From Thermopolyspora sp044507605 (GTDB lineage: Bacteria; Actinomycetota; Actinomycetes; Streptosporangiales; Streptosporangiaceae): a stretch of 64,000 nucleotides of DNA. The notes under the pieces were generated by a model. It was not told the origin of the DNA and made no database searches. It was given only the letters and a program-made list of their open reading frames with translations. Shown piece after piece: positions 1-8,936 of this stretch (positions within the stretch are counted from its first letter, which is position 1; the number at the start of each line of letters is the position of its first letter). The stretch lies in the NCBI GenBank assembly GCA_044507605.1, contig JBIQJI010000028.1, positions 3,502 through 67,501 on the forward strand. Reading direction: 5' to 3'. The position numbers and the translations under genes were made by a program.

Positions 1-162
1 GCGGTGCTCGGCGGCGCGGTCGTGGCCGTCATCGAGAACGGCATGGGGCTGATGGGCTACAGCTCGGGAGTGAAGTACGTCGTCACCGGAGCGGTGCTGC
101 TGCTCGCGGCGGGCGTGGACGCCATCTCCCGCAAGCGGGCGGCGACCTCTGGGCTAAGGTGA
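1..162 (+). CDS. Sugar ABC transporter permease, C-terminal end (XylH-like), partial
   Basis: The last 53 residues of a protein entering from the left edge. A glycine/alanine/valine-rich membrane segment is followed by a second hydrophobic stretch (VVTGAVLLLAAGVDAISRK) and a short basic tail, which is how permeases of the ribose/xylose ABC family end. The stop overlaps the GTG start of the next gene (GTGA), so the two are translationally coupled. A ROK repressor directly behind a sugar permease is the usual xylFGH-xylR arrangement, which favours a xylose-type permease. Only the tail is visible, so the substrate is inferred from context. Confidence 0.6.
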   Translation, partial: AVLGGAVVAVIENGMGLMGYSSGVKYVVTGAVLLLAAGVDAISRKRAATSGLR

Positions 163-1412
163 TCAACGACCAGAAACCTCCCACCGATCCAGGGGCCCCA
201 CGGATGATGCGCGCCGGCCCCTCGCAGGAGGAGATCAGGCGCCACAACCTCAGTGCGCTGCTGCGGCACGTTCACCTCGACGGGCCGACCTCGCGGGCCG
301 AGCTCACCAACCGCATGGGGCTCAACCGCAGCACCATCATGGCGCTCACGGCCGACCTGACCGCGGCCGGCCTGGTGCGGGAGGAACTGCCGAAAGAGAC
401 CCGCAGGGCGGGCCGGCCGTCCCTGGTCGTCCGGCCGGAGTCGGCCCGGGTCTACGTGCTCGCCTTCGACGTGGGCGTCGACCACCTGGTGGCGGCCAGG
501 GTGGGCCTCGGCGGCGTGATCCTGGACCGCCGGCAGGCGGTCAGGCGGCGCGGCCCGTTCGACCTCGACTCCGTCGTCGGGCAGCTCGCCGGCTTCGCCC
601 GGCAGATGCTCCGCAGGACCCGCTCCGACGCCGTGTGCGTGGGCGCGGGCGCGGCGTTCTCCGGCGGCGTCCGCGCCTCCGACGGCATGGTGCGGTTCGG
701 CCACAACATGGGCAACGCCCACGACGTGCCGTTCGGCGAGGAACTCGCCCGCAGGCTCGCCCTCGGCCTGCCGGTGCACGTCGGCAACGAGGCCAACCTG
801 GGCGCGCTGGCCGAGCACGCGCGGGGCGTGGGCGTCGGCTGCCGCAACCTCATCTACATGCACGGGGACGTCGGCATCGGGGGCGGCGTCATCGTCAACG
901 GCCAGCTCCTCGGCGGCCGCGACGGGTTCGGGGGAGAGGTCGGCCACATGGTCGTGAACCCCGGCGGGCGGCTGTGCGCCTGCGGGGCGCACGGCTGCCT
1001 GGAGGCGGAGGTGGGGGAGCGCACCGTGCTGGAGGCCGCCGGGCGGCTCGGCGACCATCGGGGCCGCGACGCCATCCGCGACGTCGTCGACGCCGCCGAC
1101 CGGGGCGAGGTCGGCGCCCAGGACGCGCTGTTCCGCGTGGGCGACTGGCTCGGCATCGGCGTGGCCAACCTGGTGAACATCTTCAACCCCGAAATGGTGA
1201 TCTTCGGCGGCATGCTGCGCGACGTGTTCCTGGGCTCGGCCGCACAGGTCCGCAGCCGCATCGCCATGGGCGCGCTGGCCGCCTCGCGGGAGAACCTGCG
1301 GCTGCGCACCTCGGCTCTCGGCGACCTGGCCACCCTCATCGGCGCCGCCGAGCTCGCCTTCGCCCAGGTGCTGGCCGACCCGCTGGAGGTGCTGGCCCGC
1401 GCCGGCACCTGA
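159..1412 (+). CDS. ROK-family transcriptional repressor, XylR-like
   Basis: A 417-residue sugar-responsive repressor. Residues 28-76 form a winged helix-turn-helix (RAELTNRMGLNRSTIMALTA). The rest is a ROK ASKHA fold with a phosphate-binding loop near residue 104 and the zinc motif CACGAHGCLE near residues 272-282 in the order CxCGxxGC. ROK repressors release operator DNA when sugar binds this fold. The GTG start overlaps the stop of the upstream permease gene, so it most likely autoregulates that sugar-uptake operon. Length is normal for NagC/XylR-type repressors. The exact sugar is inferred from the permease neighbour. Confidence 0.9.
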   Translation: MINDQKPPTDPGAPRMMRAGPSQEEIRRHNLSALLRHVHLDGPTSRAELTNRMGLNRSTIMALTADLTAAGLVREELPKETRRAGRPSLVVRPESARVYVLAFDVGVDHLVAARVGLGGVILDRRQAVRRRGPFDLDSVVGQLAGFARQMLRRTRSDAVCVGAGAAFSGGVRASDGMVRFGHNMGNAHDVPFGEELARRLALGLPVHVGNEANLGALAEHARGVGVGCRNLIYMHGDVGIGGGVIVNGQLLGGRDGFGGEVGHMVVNPGGRLCACGAHGCLEAEVGERTVLEAAGRLGDHRGRDAIRDVVDAADRGEVGAQDALFRVGDWLGIGVANLVNIFNPEMVIFGGMLRDVFLGSAAQVRSRIAMGALAASRENLRLRTSALGDLATLIGAAELAFAQVLADPLEVLARAGT

Positions 1413-1568
1413 CGCCGGCACCTGACGCCGCCGCGCGGCATCGGCACGGCCGATGTTGCGCAATCAAGGTCAACGGATCGTGAAGGTTATGCGCCATCCC
1501 CCAGGGCAGCGCGCGATCGGCGAACTAGAATCCGATCTGATCTGTCAATGATGCGGAGGCGATGACCG

Positions 1569-3467
1569 GTGAGCGTGCTTGAGTCGGTGAACGGACCACT
1601 CGACCTCAAACGGCTGGGCGCCGACGAGCTCCCCCGGCTCGCCGCCGAGATCCGTGACCTGCTGGTTTCGGTCGTCTCCCGCACCGCCGGGCACCTGGGG
1701 CCCAACCTCGGCGTGGTCGAGCTGACCATCGCCCTGCACCGCGTCTTCGACTCCCCGCGCGACCCCATCCTCTGGGACGTCGGCCATCAGGCGTACGTCC
1801 ACAAGATTCTCACCGGCCGGGCACGGGAGTTCGCCACGCTGCGCCAGGAAGGCGGCATGTCGGGCTACCCGAGCCGCGCCGAGTCCGAGCACGACTTCAT
1901 CGAGAACTCCCACGCCTCCGCGGCCCTGTCCTACGCCGACGGGCTCGCCAAGGCGCTGCGGCTGCGCGAGGAGACCGGGCGCACCGTCGTCACGGTGGTC
2001 GGCGACGGCGCCCTCACCGGCGGCATGTCGTGGGAGGCGCTCAACAACATCGCCGCCTGCCGCGACCTGCCGATCATCATCGTCGTCAACGACAACGGCC
2101 GCTCCTACGCCCCGACCATCGGGGGCCTGGCCACCCATCTGGCGTCGCTGCGCACCACCCGCAACTACGAGCTGGCGCTGGAGTTCATCAAGGAGAACCT
2201 CGGCAAGGTGCCCGTCGTCGGCGCGCCGCTGTACGAGACCCTGCACGGCGTCAAGAAGGGCATCAAGGACATCCTGGCCCCCCAGGTGATGTTCGAGGAC
2301 CTCGGGCTGAAGTACATCGGGCCGATCGACGGCCACGACATCCAGGTCGTCGAAGGCGCGCTGCGCAAGGCCAAGGGGTTCGGCGGGCCCGTCATCGTGC
2401 ACGTGATCACCAGCAAGGGGCACGGCTACACCCCCGCCGAGAACCACGAGGAAGACTGCTTCCACTCCCCGCAGCCGTTCGACGTGCTCACCGGGCGCGA
2501 GCGGCCCAAGGCCCACGGCTGGACCAACGTGTTCAGCGAGGAGATGGTCAAGCTCGGCGCCGAGCGCGACGACATCGTCGCCATCACCGCCGCCATGCTG
2601 CACCCCACCGGCCTCGCCGAGTTCGGCCAGGCCTACCCCGACCGCATCTACGACGTCGGCATCGCCGAGCAGCACGCGCTCACCTCCGCCGCCGGCCTCG
2701 CCCTGGGCGGCCTGCACCCGGTCGTCGCCGTCTACTCCACGTTCCTCAACCGCGCCTTCGACCAGCTGCTGATGGACGTCGCGCTGCACCGCCTCCCCGT
2801 GACCGTCGCGCTCGACCGCGCCGGCGTCACCGGCGACGACGGGCCCAGCCACAACGGCATGTGGGATCTGTCCATCCTGCAGATCGTGCCCGGCATGTCG
2901 GTCGCCGCGCCCCGCGACGCCGTACGCCTGCGCGAGCTGCTCCGCGAGGCCGTGGGCATCGACGCCCCCACCGCGCTGCGCTTCCCGAAGGGGCCGGTCG
3001 GGCCCGAGATCGAGTCGGTGGGCCGGCTCGGCCAGATGGACGTGCTGCGGGCCGGCGACGACTCCGAGGTACTGATCGTGTCGGTCGGCGCCATGGCCGA
3101 GGCGTGCCTTGAGGCCGCCCGGCTGCTCGACGCCCAGGGCGTCCGCGCCACCGTGCTCGACCCGCGGTGGGTCAAGCCGCTCGACCACGCGCTGGTGCAC
3201 GCCGCGAGCGCCCACCGGCTCGTCGCCGTCGTCGAGGACAACGGCCGCGTCGGCGCCGTCGGCGACGCCGTCGCCAGGCTGCTGCGCGACAACGACGTCG
3301 ACACCCCGGTGCGCGGCTACGGCATCCCGCAGGAGTTCCTCGCCCACGCCAAGCGGGCGAAGATCCTCTCCGACCTCGGCCTCACCGGTCCCGAGCTGGC
3401 CCGCCAGATCACCGAGACCCTGTCCCGCCGCTCCCGGGTCACCGAATCCGGAAGCGCCCTCGCGTGA
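1569..3467 (+). CDS. dxs: 1-deoxy-D-xylulose-5-phosphate synthase
   Basis: The first enzyme of the MEP isoprenoid pathway: a thiamine-diphosphate-dependent condensation of pyruvate with glyceraldehyde 3-phosphate. The 632 residues show the TPP/Mg motif GDGALTGGMSWEALNN near residue 145, a central transketolase pyrimidine domain with DRAGVTGDDGPSHNGMWD, and a C-terminal transketolase domain. The start is GTG with GGAGG about 9 bases upstream; an ATG at 1562 is in another frame and closes after six codons. TAGAAT at 1526-1531 is a possible -10 without a clear -35. It overlaps the next gene by GTGA. Actinobacteria often carry two dxs copies, so this may not be the only one. Confidence 0.96.
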   Translation: MSVLESVNGPLDLKRLGADELPRLAAEIRDLLVSVVSRTAGHLGPNLGVVELTIALHRVFDSPRDPILWDVGHQAYVHKILTGRAREFATLRQEGGMSGYPSRAESEHDFIENSHASAALSYADGLAKALRLREETGRTVVTVVGDGALTGGMSWEALNNIAACRDLPIIIVVNDNGRSYAPTIGGLATHLASLRTTRNYELALEFIKENLGKVPVVGAPLYETLHGVKKGIKDILAPQVMFEDLGLKYIGPIDGHDIQVVEGALRKAKGFGGPVIVHVITSKGHGYTPAENHEEDCFHSPQPFDVLTGRERPKAHGWTNVFSEEMVKLGAERDDIVAITAAMLHPTGLAEFGQAYPDRIYDVGIAEQHALTSAAGLALGGLHPVVAVYSTFLNRAFDQLLMDVALHRLPVTVALDRAGVTGDDGPSHNGMWDLSILQIVPGMSVAAPRDAVRLRELLREAVGIDAPTALRFPKGPVGPEIESVGRLGQMDVLRAGDDSEVLIVSVGAMAEACLEAARLLDAQGVRATVLDPRWVKPLDHALVHAASAHRLVAVVEDNGRVGAVGDAVARLLRDNDVDTPVRGYGIPQEFLAHAKRAKILSDLGLTGPELARQITETLSRRSRVTESGSALA

Positions 3468-4510
3468 CCGAACCGGCCGAGCCCGCCGAGCCGGCCCGGC
3501 CCGCCGAACCGGCCGACTCCGCCGAGTCTCCGGGGCCTTCGGTGCGGCCCGTGTGCCCCGTGCCCGCCGACCGCGCCGGCGGGCCCGTCATCGGTCTCGA
3601 CGTGGGCGGCACCGGCGCGCGCGGGCTGCTCGCCACCGCCGACGGCGCCCCGCTGGGCCGGGCGTCCAGCGACTCGCCCGGCGGGTTCACCGACGTGGTG
3701 CGCGAGCTCATGGGCATGGCCGACGAAGCGCCGATCGCGGCGGTCGTGCTCGGTACCACGGGCCTGTCGGTGTTCGGCGCGGGCGGCTTCGGCCCCGGCG
3801 GCAGGGCCGGGCTGGCGGCGGCGCTCGCCGAGGTGTCGGGCGCGGCCACCACACTGGTCGTCTCCGACGTGCTGACCTCCTACGCGGGCGCTCTCGGGCT
3901 CACCGGGGGAGCCGTCATCGCGGTGGGCACCGGCGCCGTCGCCCTCGGCACCGACCTGCGCGGCGTGTGGCGCCGCGTCGACGGCTGGGGCCATCTGCTC
4001 GGCGACACCGGCGGCGGCGCCTGGATCGGCCGGGCCGCCCTCGAGGCCGCGCTGCGCCGGCACGACGGGCGACCCGGCGGCTCGGCGGCCCTGCTGGCCG
4101 CGCTCAAGGAACGCTTCGGCAGCCCCGAGCGGCTCATCGACGAGATCTACACCCGCACCGACCGTTCCGGGCTGATGGCCCGGTTCGTGCCGGCGGTCGT
4201 CGCCGCGGCGGCCGCCGGCGACGCCATCGCGGCGGCCATCCTCACCGAGGCCGGCGAGCATCTCGCCGACACCGCCCTGGCCGCCCTCCCCCCGCAGGCC
4301 CCCCGCGTGGTGGCCCCCGCCGGCAACCTCATCCCGTCCGTGCCGGCCCTGGCCGAGGCGCTGCGCGCCAAACTGGCCGCGGCCGGCATCGACCTGTGCC
4401 CCCCTCGGGGCACCTCCGTCGACGGCGCCGTCCGGCTCGCCCGCACCGCCATCGCCGGCTCCCTCCCGCCGGGCCTGGCCGCCTCCGGTCTGCTGATCGC
4501 CACGGCCTGA
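3464..4510 (+). CDS. BadF/BadG/BcrA/BcrD-type ATPase, N-acetylglucosamine-kinase-like
   Basis: A 348-residue ASKHA-fold protein. After about 40 residues of Glu-Pro-Ala-rich low-complexity sequence come the nucleotide-binding motif GLDVGGTGARG, a central GTGAVALGTD and GDTGGGAWIGR. This is the layout of N-acetylglucosamine kinases and related BadF-family ATPases, so phosphorylation of an amino sugar is likely but unproven. The GTG start overlaps the dxs stop by four bases, implying co-translation with dxs; no biochemical link to isoprenoids is obvious. The Pro/Ala/Glu leader is unusual and may be a disordered tail. Confidence 0.82.
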   Translation: MTEPAEPAEPARPAEPADSAESPGPSVRPVCPVPADRAGGPVIGLDVGGTGARGLLATADGAPLGRASSDSPGGFTDVVRELMGMADEAPIAAVVLGTTGLSVFGAGGFGPGGRAGLAAALAEVSGAATTLVVSDVLTSYAGALGLTGGAVIAVGTGAVALGTDLRGVWRRVDGWGHLLGDTGGGAWIGRAALEAALRRHDGRPGGSAALLAALKERFGSPERLIDEIYTRTDRSGLMARFVPAVVAAAAAGDAIAAAILTEAGEHLADTALAALPPQAPRVVAPAGNLIPSVPALAEALRAKLAAAGIDLCPPRGTSVDGAVRLARTAIAGSLPPGLAASGLLIATA

Positions 4511-4522
4511 CCAGGTCACCCC

Positions 4523-4543
4523 CCGGGCGGGGCGCTCCCCCGG
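4523..4543 (+). terminator. Possible GC-rich hairpin after the kinase gene
   Basis: CCGG and GGGG arms pair with CCCC and CCGG across a CGCT loop, 12 bases after the kinase stop. There is no T-tract, so intrinsic termination is only suggested. Confidence 0.3.
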
Positions 4544-4628
4544 ATTGTCGTAGCGGTGTGGTTACGTTGCGTGGGTAGTCGGCGGCCGGCCGGGGAAGGA
4601 CCCGGTCGATGAGATCGGGGGCGAGTCC

Positions 4629-6110
4629 ATGGAGCTGTTCCGCACCAAACCTGTCGAGATGTGCGTCCGTGACACCGAGGAGCCCGCGCATCGCCTGCGG
4701 CGCACGCTGAGCGCGCTCGACCTGACGGTGCTCGGCATCGGGGTGATCGTGGGCACGGGCATCTTCGTGCTCACCGGGCGGGTGGCGAAGGAGAACGCCG
4801 GGCCGGCGGTGGCCCTGTCGTTCATCGCCGCCGGGGTGGTGTGCGCGCTCGCGGCGCTGTGCTACGCCGAGTTCGCCTCCACGGTGCCGGCGGCCGGCTC
4901 GGCCTACACGTTCTCCTACGCCACGATCGGCGAGTTCCCGGCCTGGGTGATCGGGTGGGACCTGATGCTGGAGATGGCGCTCGCCTCGGCCGTGGTCGCC
5001 GTCGGCTGGTCGGGCTACTTCGACTCGCTGTTGTCGATCGCGGGGGTGCACCTGCCGCCGTCGCTCGCGGGGGAGGGCGCGGTGGTCAACATTCCCGCCG
5101 TGCTCATCGTGCTGATCATGACCGGAGTGCTCGTCGCCGGCATCCGGCTGTCGTCCCGCGTCAACACCGCCATCGTCGCGGTCAAACTGGCCGTGATCCT
5201 GCTGGTGATCTTCGTCGGGGCGTTCTTCATCGACAAGGCCAACTACACGCCGTTCATCCCGCCCGCCCGCTCGACCCCGGCCGTCGAAGGGCTGGGCGCG
5301 CCGCTCATCCAGGTGCTGTTCGGGGTCACCCCCGTCACGTTCGGGGTGTTCGGTGTGTTCTCCGCCGCCGCCATCGTGTTCTTCGCCTACATCGGGTTCG
5401 ACATCGTGGCCACCGCCGCCGAGGAGACCCGCGACCCCAAGCGCGACCTGCCGATCGGCATCATCGCCTCCCTCGCCATCTGCACCCTGCTGTACGTCGC
5501 CGTGTCGCTGGTGGTCGTCGGCATGCGCCCCTACGGCTCGCTCAGCGAGGACGCGCCCCTCGCCGACGCGTTCCGCGCCGTCGGCCAGCCGTGGGCGGCC
5601 ACGCTCGTCGGCATCGGCGCCATCGCCGGGCTCACCACCGTGGTCATGCTGCTCATGCTCGGGCAGAGCAGAGTCCTGTTCGCGATGAGCCGCGACCGGC
5701 TGCTGCCGCGCCGGCTGGCGGCCGTGCATCCGAAGTTCCGCACGCCCTACCGCGTCACTCTCATCATCGGGGTGGCCACGGCGGTGCTCGCCGGGCTGAT
5801 CCCGCTGTCGGCGCTGGCCGAACTGGTCAACATCGGCACGCTGTTCGCGTTCGTCGTGGTGTCGATCGCCGTCGTCGTGCTGCGCCGCACCCGGCCCGAC
5901 CTGCCCCGGGCGTTCCGCGTGCCGCTGGTGCCGTTCGTGCCGATCCTGTCGGTGCTGGCGTGCGTGTACCTGATGCTGAACCTGCCCGTCGAGACGTGGC
6001 TGCGGTTCCTGGTCTGGATGGCCATCGGCGTCATCATCTACTTCACGTACGGGGCCCGGCGGAGCCGGCTGGAGTATCCCAGACCCGCCGAACGACCCGT
6101 GAGCACCTGA
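4629..6110 (+). CDS. APC-superfamily amino acid permease (cationic amino acid transporter type)
   Basis: A 493-residue membrane protein with about 12 hydrophobic helices. It opens with the family signature GIGVIVGTGIFVLTG in helix 1 and has AGSAYTFSYATIGEFPAWVIGW in the helix 3 region, characteristic of the CAT/YfnA group. It is a predicted secondary transporter of amino acids, possibly basic ones; the substrate cannot be told from sequence. It appears monocistronic, with its own ATG and a 118-base gap before it. Confidence 0.9.
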   Translation: MELFRTKPVEMCVRDTEEPAHRLRRTLSALDLTVLGIGVIVGTGIFVLTGRVAKENAGPAVALSFIAAGVVCALAALCYAEFASTVPAAGSAYTFSYATIGEFPAWVIGWDLMLEMALASAVVAVGWSGYFDSLLSIAGVHLPPSLAGEGAVVNIPAVLIVLIMTGVLVAGIRLSSRVNTAIVAVKLAVILLVIFVGAFFIDKANYTPFIPPARSTPAVEGLGAPLIQVLFGVTPVTFGVFGVFSAAAIVFFAYIGFDIVATAAEETRDPKRDLPIGIIASLAICTLLYVAVSLVVVGMRPYGSLSEDAPLADAFRAVGQPWAATLVGIGAIAGLTTVVMLLMLGQSRVLFAMSRDRLLPRRLAAVHPKFRTPYRVTLIIGVATAVLAGLIPLSALAELVNIGTLFAFVVVSIAVVVLRRTRPDLPRAFRVPLVPFVPILSVLACVYLMLNLPVETWLRFLVWMAIGVIIYFTYGARRSRLEYPRPAERPVST

Positions 6111-6552
6111 GACCGGCGTCACGGTCCGGGCATCATCATCGCCCCGGGCAGCACGATCGTCACGTGAAGTCACGATGGTCGGGTGCATCACGATCGTCAC
6201 CGGGCACGAGACGTCCGGAGGTGCACGGGGGCACGAACATCACGCGCCTCGCGGCAGGGCCCGCAGGTCGGGGGCAGGGCTTCGGGCGGCCATGGCCACA
6301 GGTGGCCTCGGTGACGCGGGCGGCCGGGCGGTCCCCTGGCCTTGGGTGCCGTTGGCGGGGCCGGAACGGTGTGCGGGGGCGCGGGCTTTACGCGTCCTCG
6401 GGGCCTTCGCCTGCGGGCCTTTCGCTTGTCGGCCCTCGCCTCCGGCATTCACCCCTGACGCCGGCCGGAGCGGCGATCCGCCGCTGGTGCGCGCCTTCGC
6501 TTGTCGGCCTTCGCCCCTGGGCCTTCACCCCTGGGCTGTCACCCGCGGGCCT
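6111..6552 (+). other. Intergenic region without genes; two repeat blocks
   Basis: No credible coding region. The first part holds two copies of CACGATCGTCAC about 35 bases apart. The middle is copy A of a dispersed repeat (6271-6385), and the end is a 14-bp degenerate tandem array running into the RNase D stop. Confidence 0.7.
6271..6385 (+). repeat. Dispersed repeat, copy A
   Basis: Shares blocks with 11603-11725 in the same order: GGCAGGGCTTCGGGCGGCC, then TGGCCAC or CGGCCAC, then the near-identical CTTGGGTGCCGTTGGCGGGG followed by CCGGAACGG. The central 30-base block is the best conserved. Both copies lie in gaps next to the haem block. No open frame or transposase is associated. Confidence 0.7.
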
Positions 6553-6560
6553 TCACCGGT
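6401..6560 (+). repeat. 14-bp degenerate tandem repeat (GGGCCTTCRCCYST)
   Basis: Nine recognisable units. Five are contiguous at exact 14-base period from 6491 (GCGCCTTCGCTTGT, CGGCCTTCGCCCCT, GGGCCTTCACCCCT, GGGCTGTCACCCGC, GGGCCTTCACCGGT). Four looser units lie at 6401-6458. The last unit overlaps the stop codon of the RNase D gene. Confidence 0.75.
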
Positions 6561-7773
6561 CGGTCGTGTTCCGCAGCCGGCTCAGCGCCTGCGACAGCGG
6601 CCCCACGGTCAGCCCGATCTGCCACTCGCGGGCGCTCAGCTCGCGCAGCCGCGCCGCGATGCCCTCCTCGGAGATGTCCTCGGGCGGCTCCCAGGTGAGC
6701 CTGCGCACCGCGTCGGGCTGCAGAAGGTTCTCGGTCGGCATGCGGTGCTCGTCGGCGAGGGCAGCGACGGCGGTGCGCGCCGCGGCGAGCCGGGCCGCGG
6801 CCGCCGGGTCGCGGTCGGCCCACCGGCTGGGCGGGGGCGGGCCGTCGCCGGGCCCGGTCGGCTTGGGCAGCGCCGACTCGGGCAGCAGCCGCGCCCGGCT
6901 CACCGCGCCCAGCCAGGCCCGCAGATGACGGCGCGCGCTGCGCCCGGTGAACGGCGCGATGTCGGTGAGCGCCTTCGTGGTGCGCGGCATCTCCAGCGCG
7001 GCCGCCACGATCGCCGAGTCGGGCAGCACCCTGCCCGGGGCGAGGTCGGCCTCGCGGGCGATCGTGTCGCGCAGCGTCCACAGCTCGCGCACCACGGCCA
7101 GGCCGCGCAGCGTGCGGACCCGGTGAATGCCCGAGGTGCGCCGCCACGGGTCGCTGCGCGGCGCCGCCGGGCGGGCCGCCAGGATCGCCGCGAACTCCTC
7201 CTGCGCCCAGGCGAGCTTACCGGCGACGCGCAGCTCCTCGTACAGCGCGTCGCGCAGGTCGACGAGCAGCTCGACGTCGAGCGCGGCGTAGCGCAGCCAG
7301 GCGTCGGGCAGCGGCCGGGTCGACCAGTCGGCCGCCGAATGGCCCTTCTCCAGGCGATAGCCCAGCACGTTCTCCACCATCGTGCCGAGACCCACCCGCT
7401 CGTAGCCGAGCAGCCGACCGGCGAGCTCGGTGTCGAACAAGGCGTGCGGCCGGAAGCCCAGCTCGGCCAGGCAGGGCAGATCCTGGTTGGCGGCGTGCAG
7501 CACGATTTCGGCGTCGGCGAGCACCGCGTCCAGCTCCGACAGCCCGGGGCAGGCCACCGGGTCGATGAGCGCGGTGCCGGCGCCCTCACGGCGCAGTTGA
7601 ACAAGATAGGCCCTGCCGCTGTAGCGGTAGCCGGAGGCGCGCTCGGCGTCGACGGCGACGGGCCCCGTGCCGGAGTCGAAGGCCTCGACGACCCTGGCCA
7701 GCTCGGCGGCACTTTCGATGACCGGTGGTATTCCTTCGCGTGGCTCCAGCAGCGGGACGATGTCTTCGGTCAC
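6553..7773 (-). CDS. rnd: Ribonuclease D family 3'-5' exoribonuclease with HRDC domain
   Basis: A 406-residue DEDD-family exonuclease. Exo I is VAVDAERASGYRYSG (D42, E44), Exo II is HAANQDLPCLAELG, and Exo III is YAALDVELLVDL with the conserved Tyr and Asp. An HRDC nucleic-acid-binding domain follows near residues 225-290. It is predicted to trim tRNA and other structured RNA 3' ends. The start is GTG. It is the last gene of a minus-strand set with DUF3000 (21 bases upstream) and the small zinc protein, divergent from hemE; this neighbourhood recurs in actinobacteria. Confidence 0.93.
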   Translation of the reverse strand: MTEDIVPLLEPREGIPPVIESAAELARVVEAFDSGTGPVAVDAERASGYRYSGRAYLVQLRREGAGTALIDPVACPGLSELDAVLADAEIVLHAANQDLPCLAELGFRPHALFDTELAGRLLGYERVGLGTMVENVLGYRLEKGHSAADWSTRPLPDAWLRYAALDVELLVDLRDALYEELRVAGKLAWAQEEFAAILAARPAAPRSDPWRRTSGIHRVRTLRGLAVVRELWTLRDTIAREADLAPGRVLPDSAIVAAALEMPRTTKALTDIAPFTGRSARRHLRAWLGAVSRARLLPESALPKPTGPGDGPPPPSRWADRDPAAAARLAAARTAVAALADEHRMPTENLLQPDAVRRLTWEPPEDISEEGIAARLRELSAREWQIGLTVGPLSQALSRLRNTTDR

Positions 7774-7794
7774 GATCTATGGGACTCCGGATCT

Positions 7795-8499
7795 TCACGA
7801 CGGGACGGCCGGGGGGGGAAGTGCCGCCACATCGGATGGTACCGGCGGTATGCCCGCTGCCAGGCACATCATGTCGCACCACGCGCCGACATGCGCGGTC
7901 AGGTCCTCCTGAAGCGGCGACCAGCTCGCCCGTAACTCCAGCTCGGTGGTCACCGGGTCATCGGCCTTGTTGCCGAAGCCCTCCGACACCGCGCGGGTCA
8001 CCGTGCCGCCCGCGGCGGCGTAGTCGGCTCCGTTGGCCTCCAGCGACTCGGTGAGCCAGCTCCACGCGACCGGGCCGAGCAGCGGGTCCGACGTGATCTC
8101 CGGCTCCATGTCGGCCCGGACGTACGCCACCAGGCGCATCGGGCCGTCCCAGCCGCGCTGCCCGTCGGGGTCGAACAGCAGGATCAGCCGCCCGACCGCG
8201 AGCTCGTCGCCCTCGTCTTCGTGCGCCGGCCGGGCGACGGCGCCCTGCGTCCGGCCGGGCTCGCGCGACCCGCGGCGGCCCCGGTAGACCGAGGCGCCGA
8301 CCGCCGCCGTGTAGGGGGCCAGGCGCTGCGGCGCCGGAATGTCCTCCAGCTCGACCTCGGGACGTGGCTCGACGTGCCGCATGGTCTCGCGGGCCCGCCG
8401 GAAGGCGGCGGGAACCGGTGGCGGGTCACCGAAGGACATGGCGGCAGAGCGGGCCGGAGCGGAAAGGGTGCCGAGCAGGGGGGTGAGGCCGGAGGTCAT
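7795..8499 (-). CDS. DUF3000 domain-containing protein
   Basis: A 234-residue soluble protein recognised as the actinobacterial DUF3000 family from its overall sequence and its place between RNase D and hemE. Visible features are a Pro/Arg-rich N-terminus, a central LILLFDPDGQRGWDGPMRLVAY stretch and a conserved WSWLTESLEANGADY segment. No catalytic motif or membrane segment is evident. Its function is unknown. It starts 9 bases after the small zinc-protein gene and ends 21 bases before RNase D, so the three are probably one transcript. Confidence 0.88.
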   Translation of the reverse strand: MTSGLTPLLGTLSAPARSAAMSFGDPPPVPAAFRRARETMRHVEPRPEVELEDIPAPQRLAPYTAAVGASVYRGRRGSREPGRTQGAVARPAHEDEGDELAVGRLILLFDPDGQRGWDGPMRLVAYVRADMEPEITSDPLLGPVAWSWLTESLEANGADYAAAGGTVTRAVSEGFGNKADDPVTTELELRASWSPLQEDLTAHVGAWCDMMCLAAGIPPVPSDVAALPPPAVPS

Positions 8500-8508
8500 G
8501 TGCGGTGA

Positions 8509-8676
8509 TCAAGCCGCCGCCAACACCAGCACGGCGCCGCAGCCGGCGCACGCCCAGTCGGGGCACTCCCCGGGAGCCGCATGCCCGTCGGGGCATGGCG
8601 GCTGTTCGAACTCCCGCTCGTGTCCGCACTCTGCGCAGTGCGCGGTACGTCGCTCAGGAGAACTCCACGCGGTCAT
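8509..8676 (-). CDS. Small zinc-ribbon-like protein (55 aa)
   Basis: A short protein with HCAECGHE, CPDGH and CPDWACAGC clusters, consistent with a treble-clef or rubredoxin-like zinc site. The ATG at 8676 was chosen over an in-frame TTG at 8706 because GAAAGG lies about 8 bases before it. It heads the set with DUF3000 and RNase D, divergent from hemE. The function is unknown; cysteine spacing and conserved position are the main reasons for calling it real. Confidence 0.75.
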   Translation of the reverse strand: MTAWSSPERRTAHCAECGHEREFEQPPCPDGHAAPGECPDWACAGCGAVLVLAAA

Positions 8677-8936
8677 CGCTTCCGGACCTTTCGTCGGGCC
8701 CTTCAATGGGTCGGGTCCGACGTTGGCATGTCACGGCGACATTTCCCCGCATCGCGCTCGGCGTGTCCCGAAAGTGATGGGAGAATCGTTGCCACGCGGC
8801 CACTTGGCGAACATTTGGACTAGTCGCGGCGTGGCCGTGGCCGGTCCGTGGCGTGTGACGTACCCGGAACCGAACCAGATCATGCGGGCGGGCGTCGGGT
8901 GTCGGGAGCGGGCCCGAAGCATGGGACCCTGGAGAG

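Noticed and set aside
1452..1568. Riboswitch upstream of dxs
   Set aside because: No conserved TPP-box or other known core sequence could be recognised; only a possible -10 and a ribosome site.
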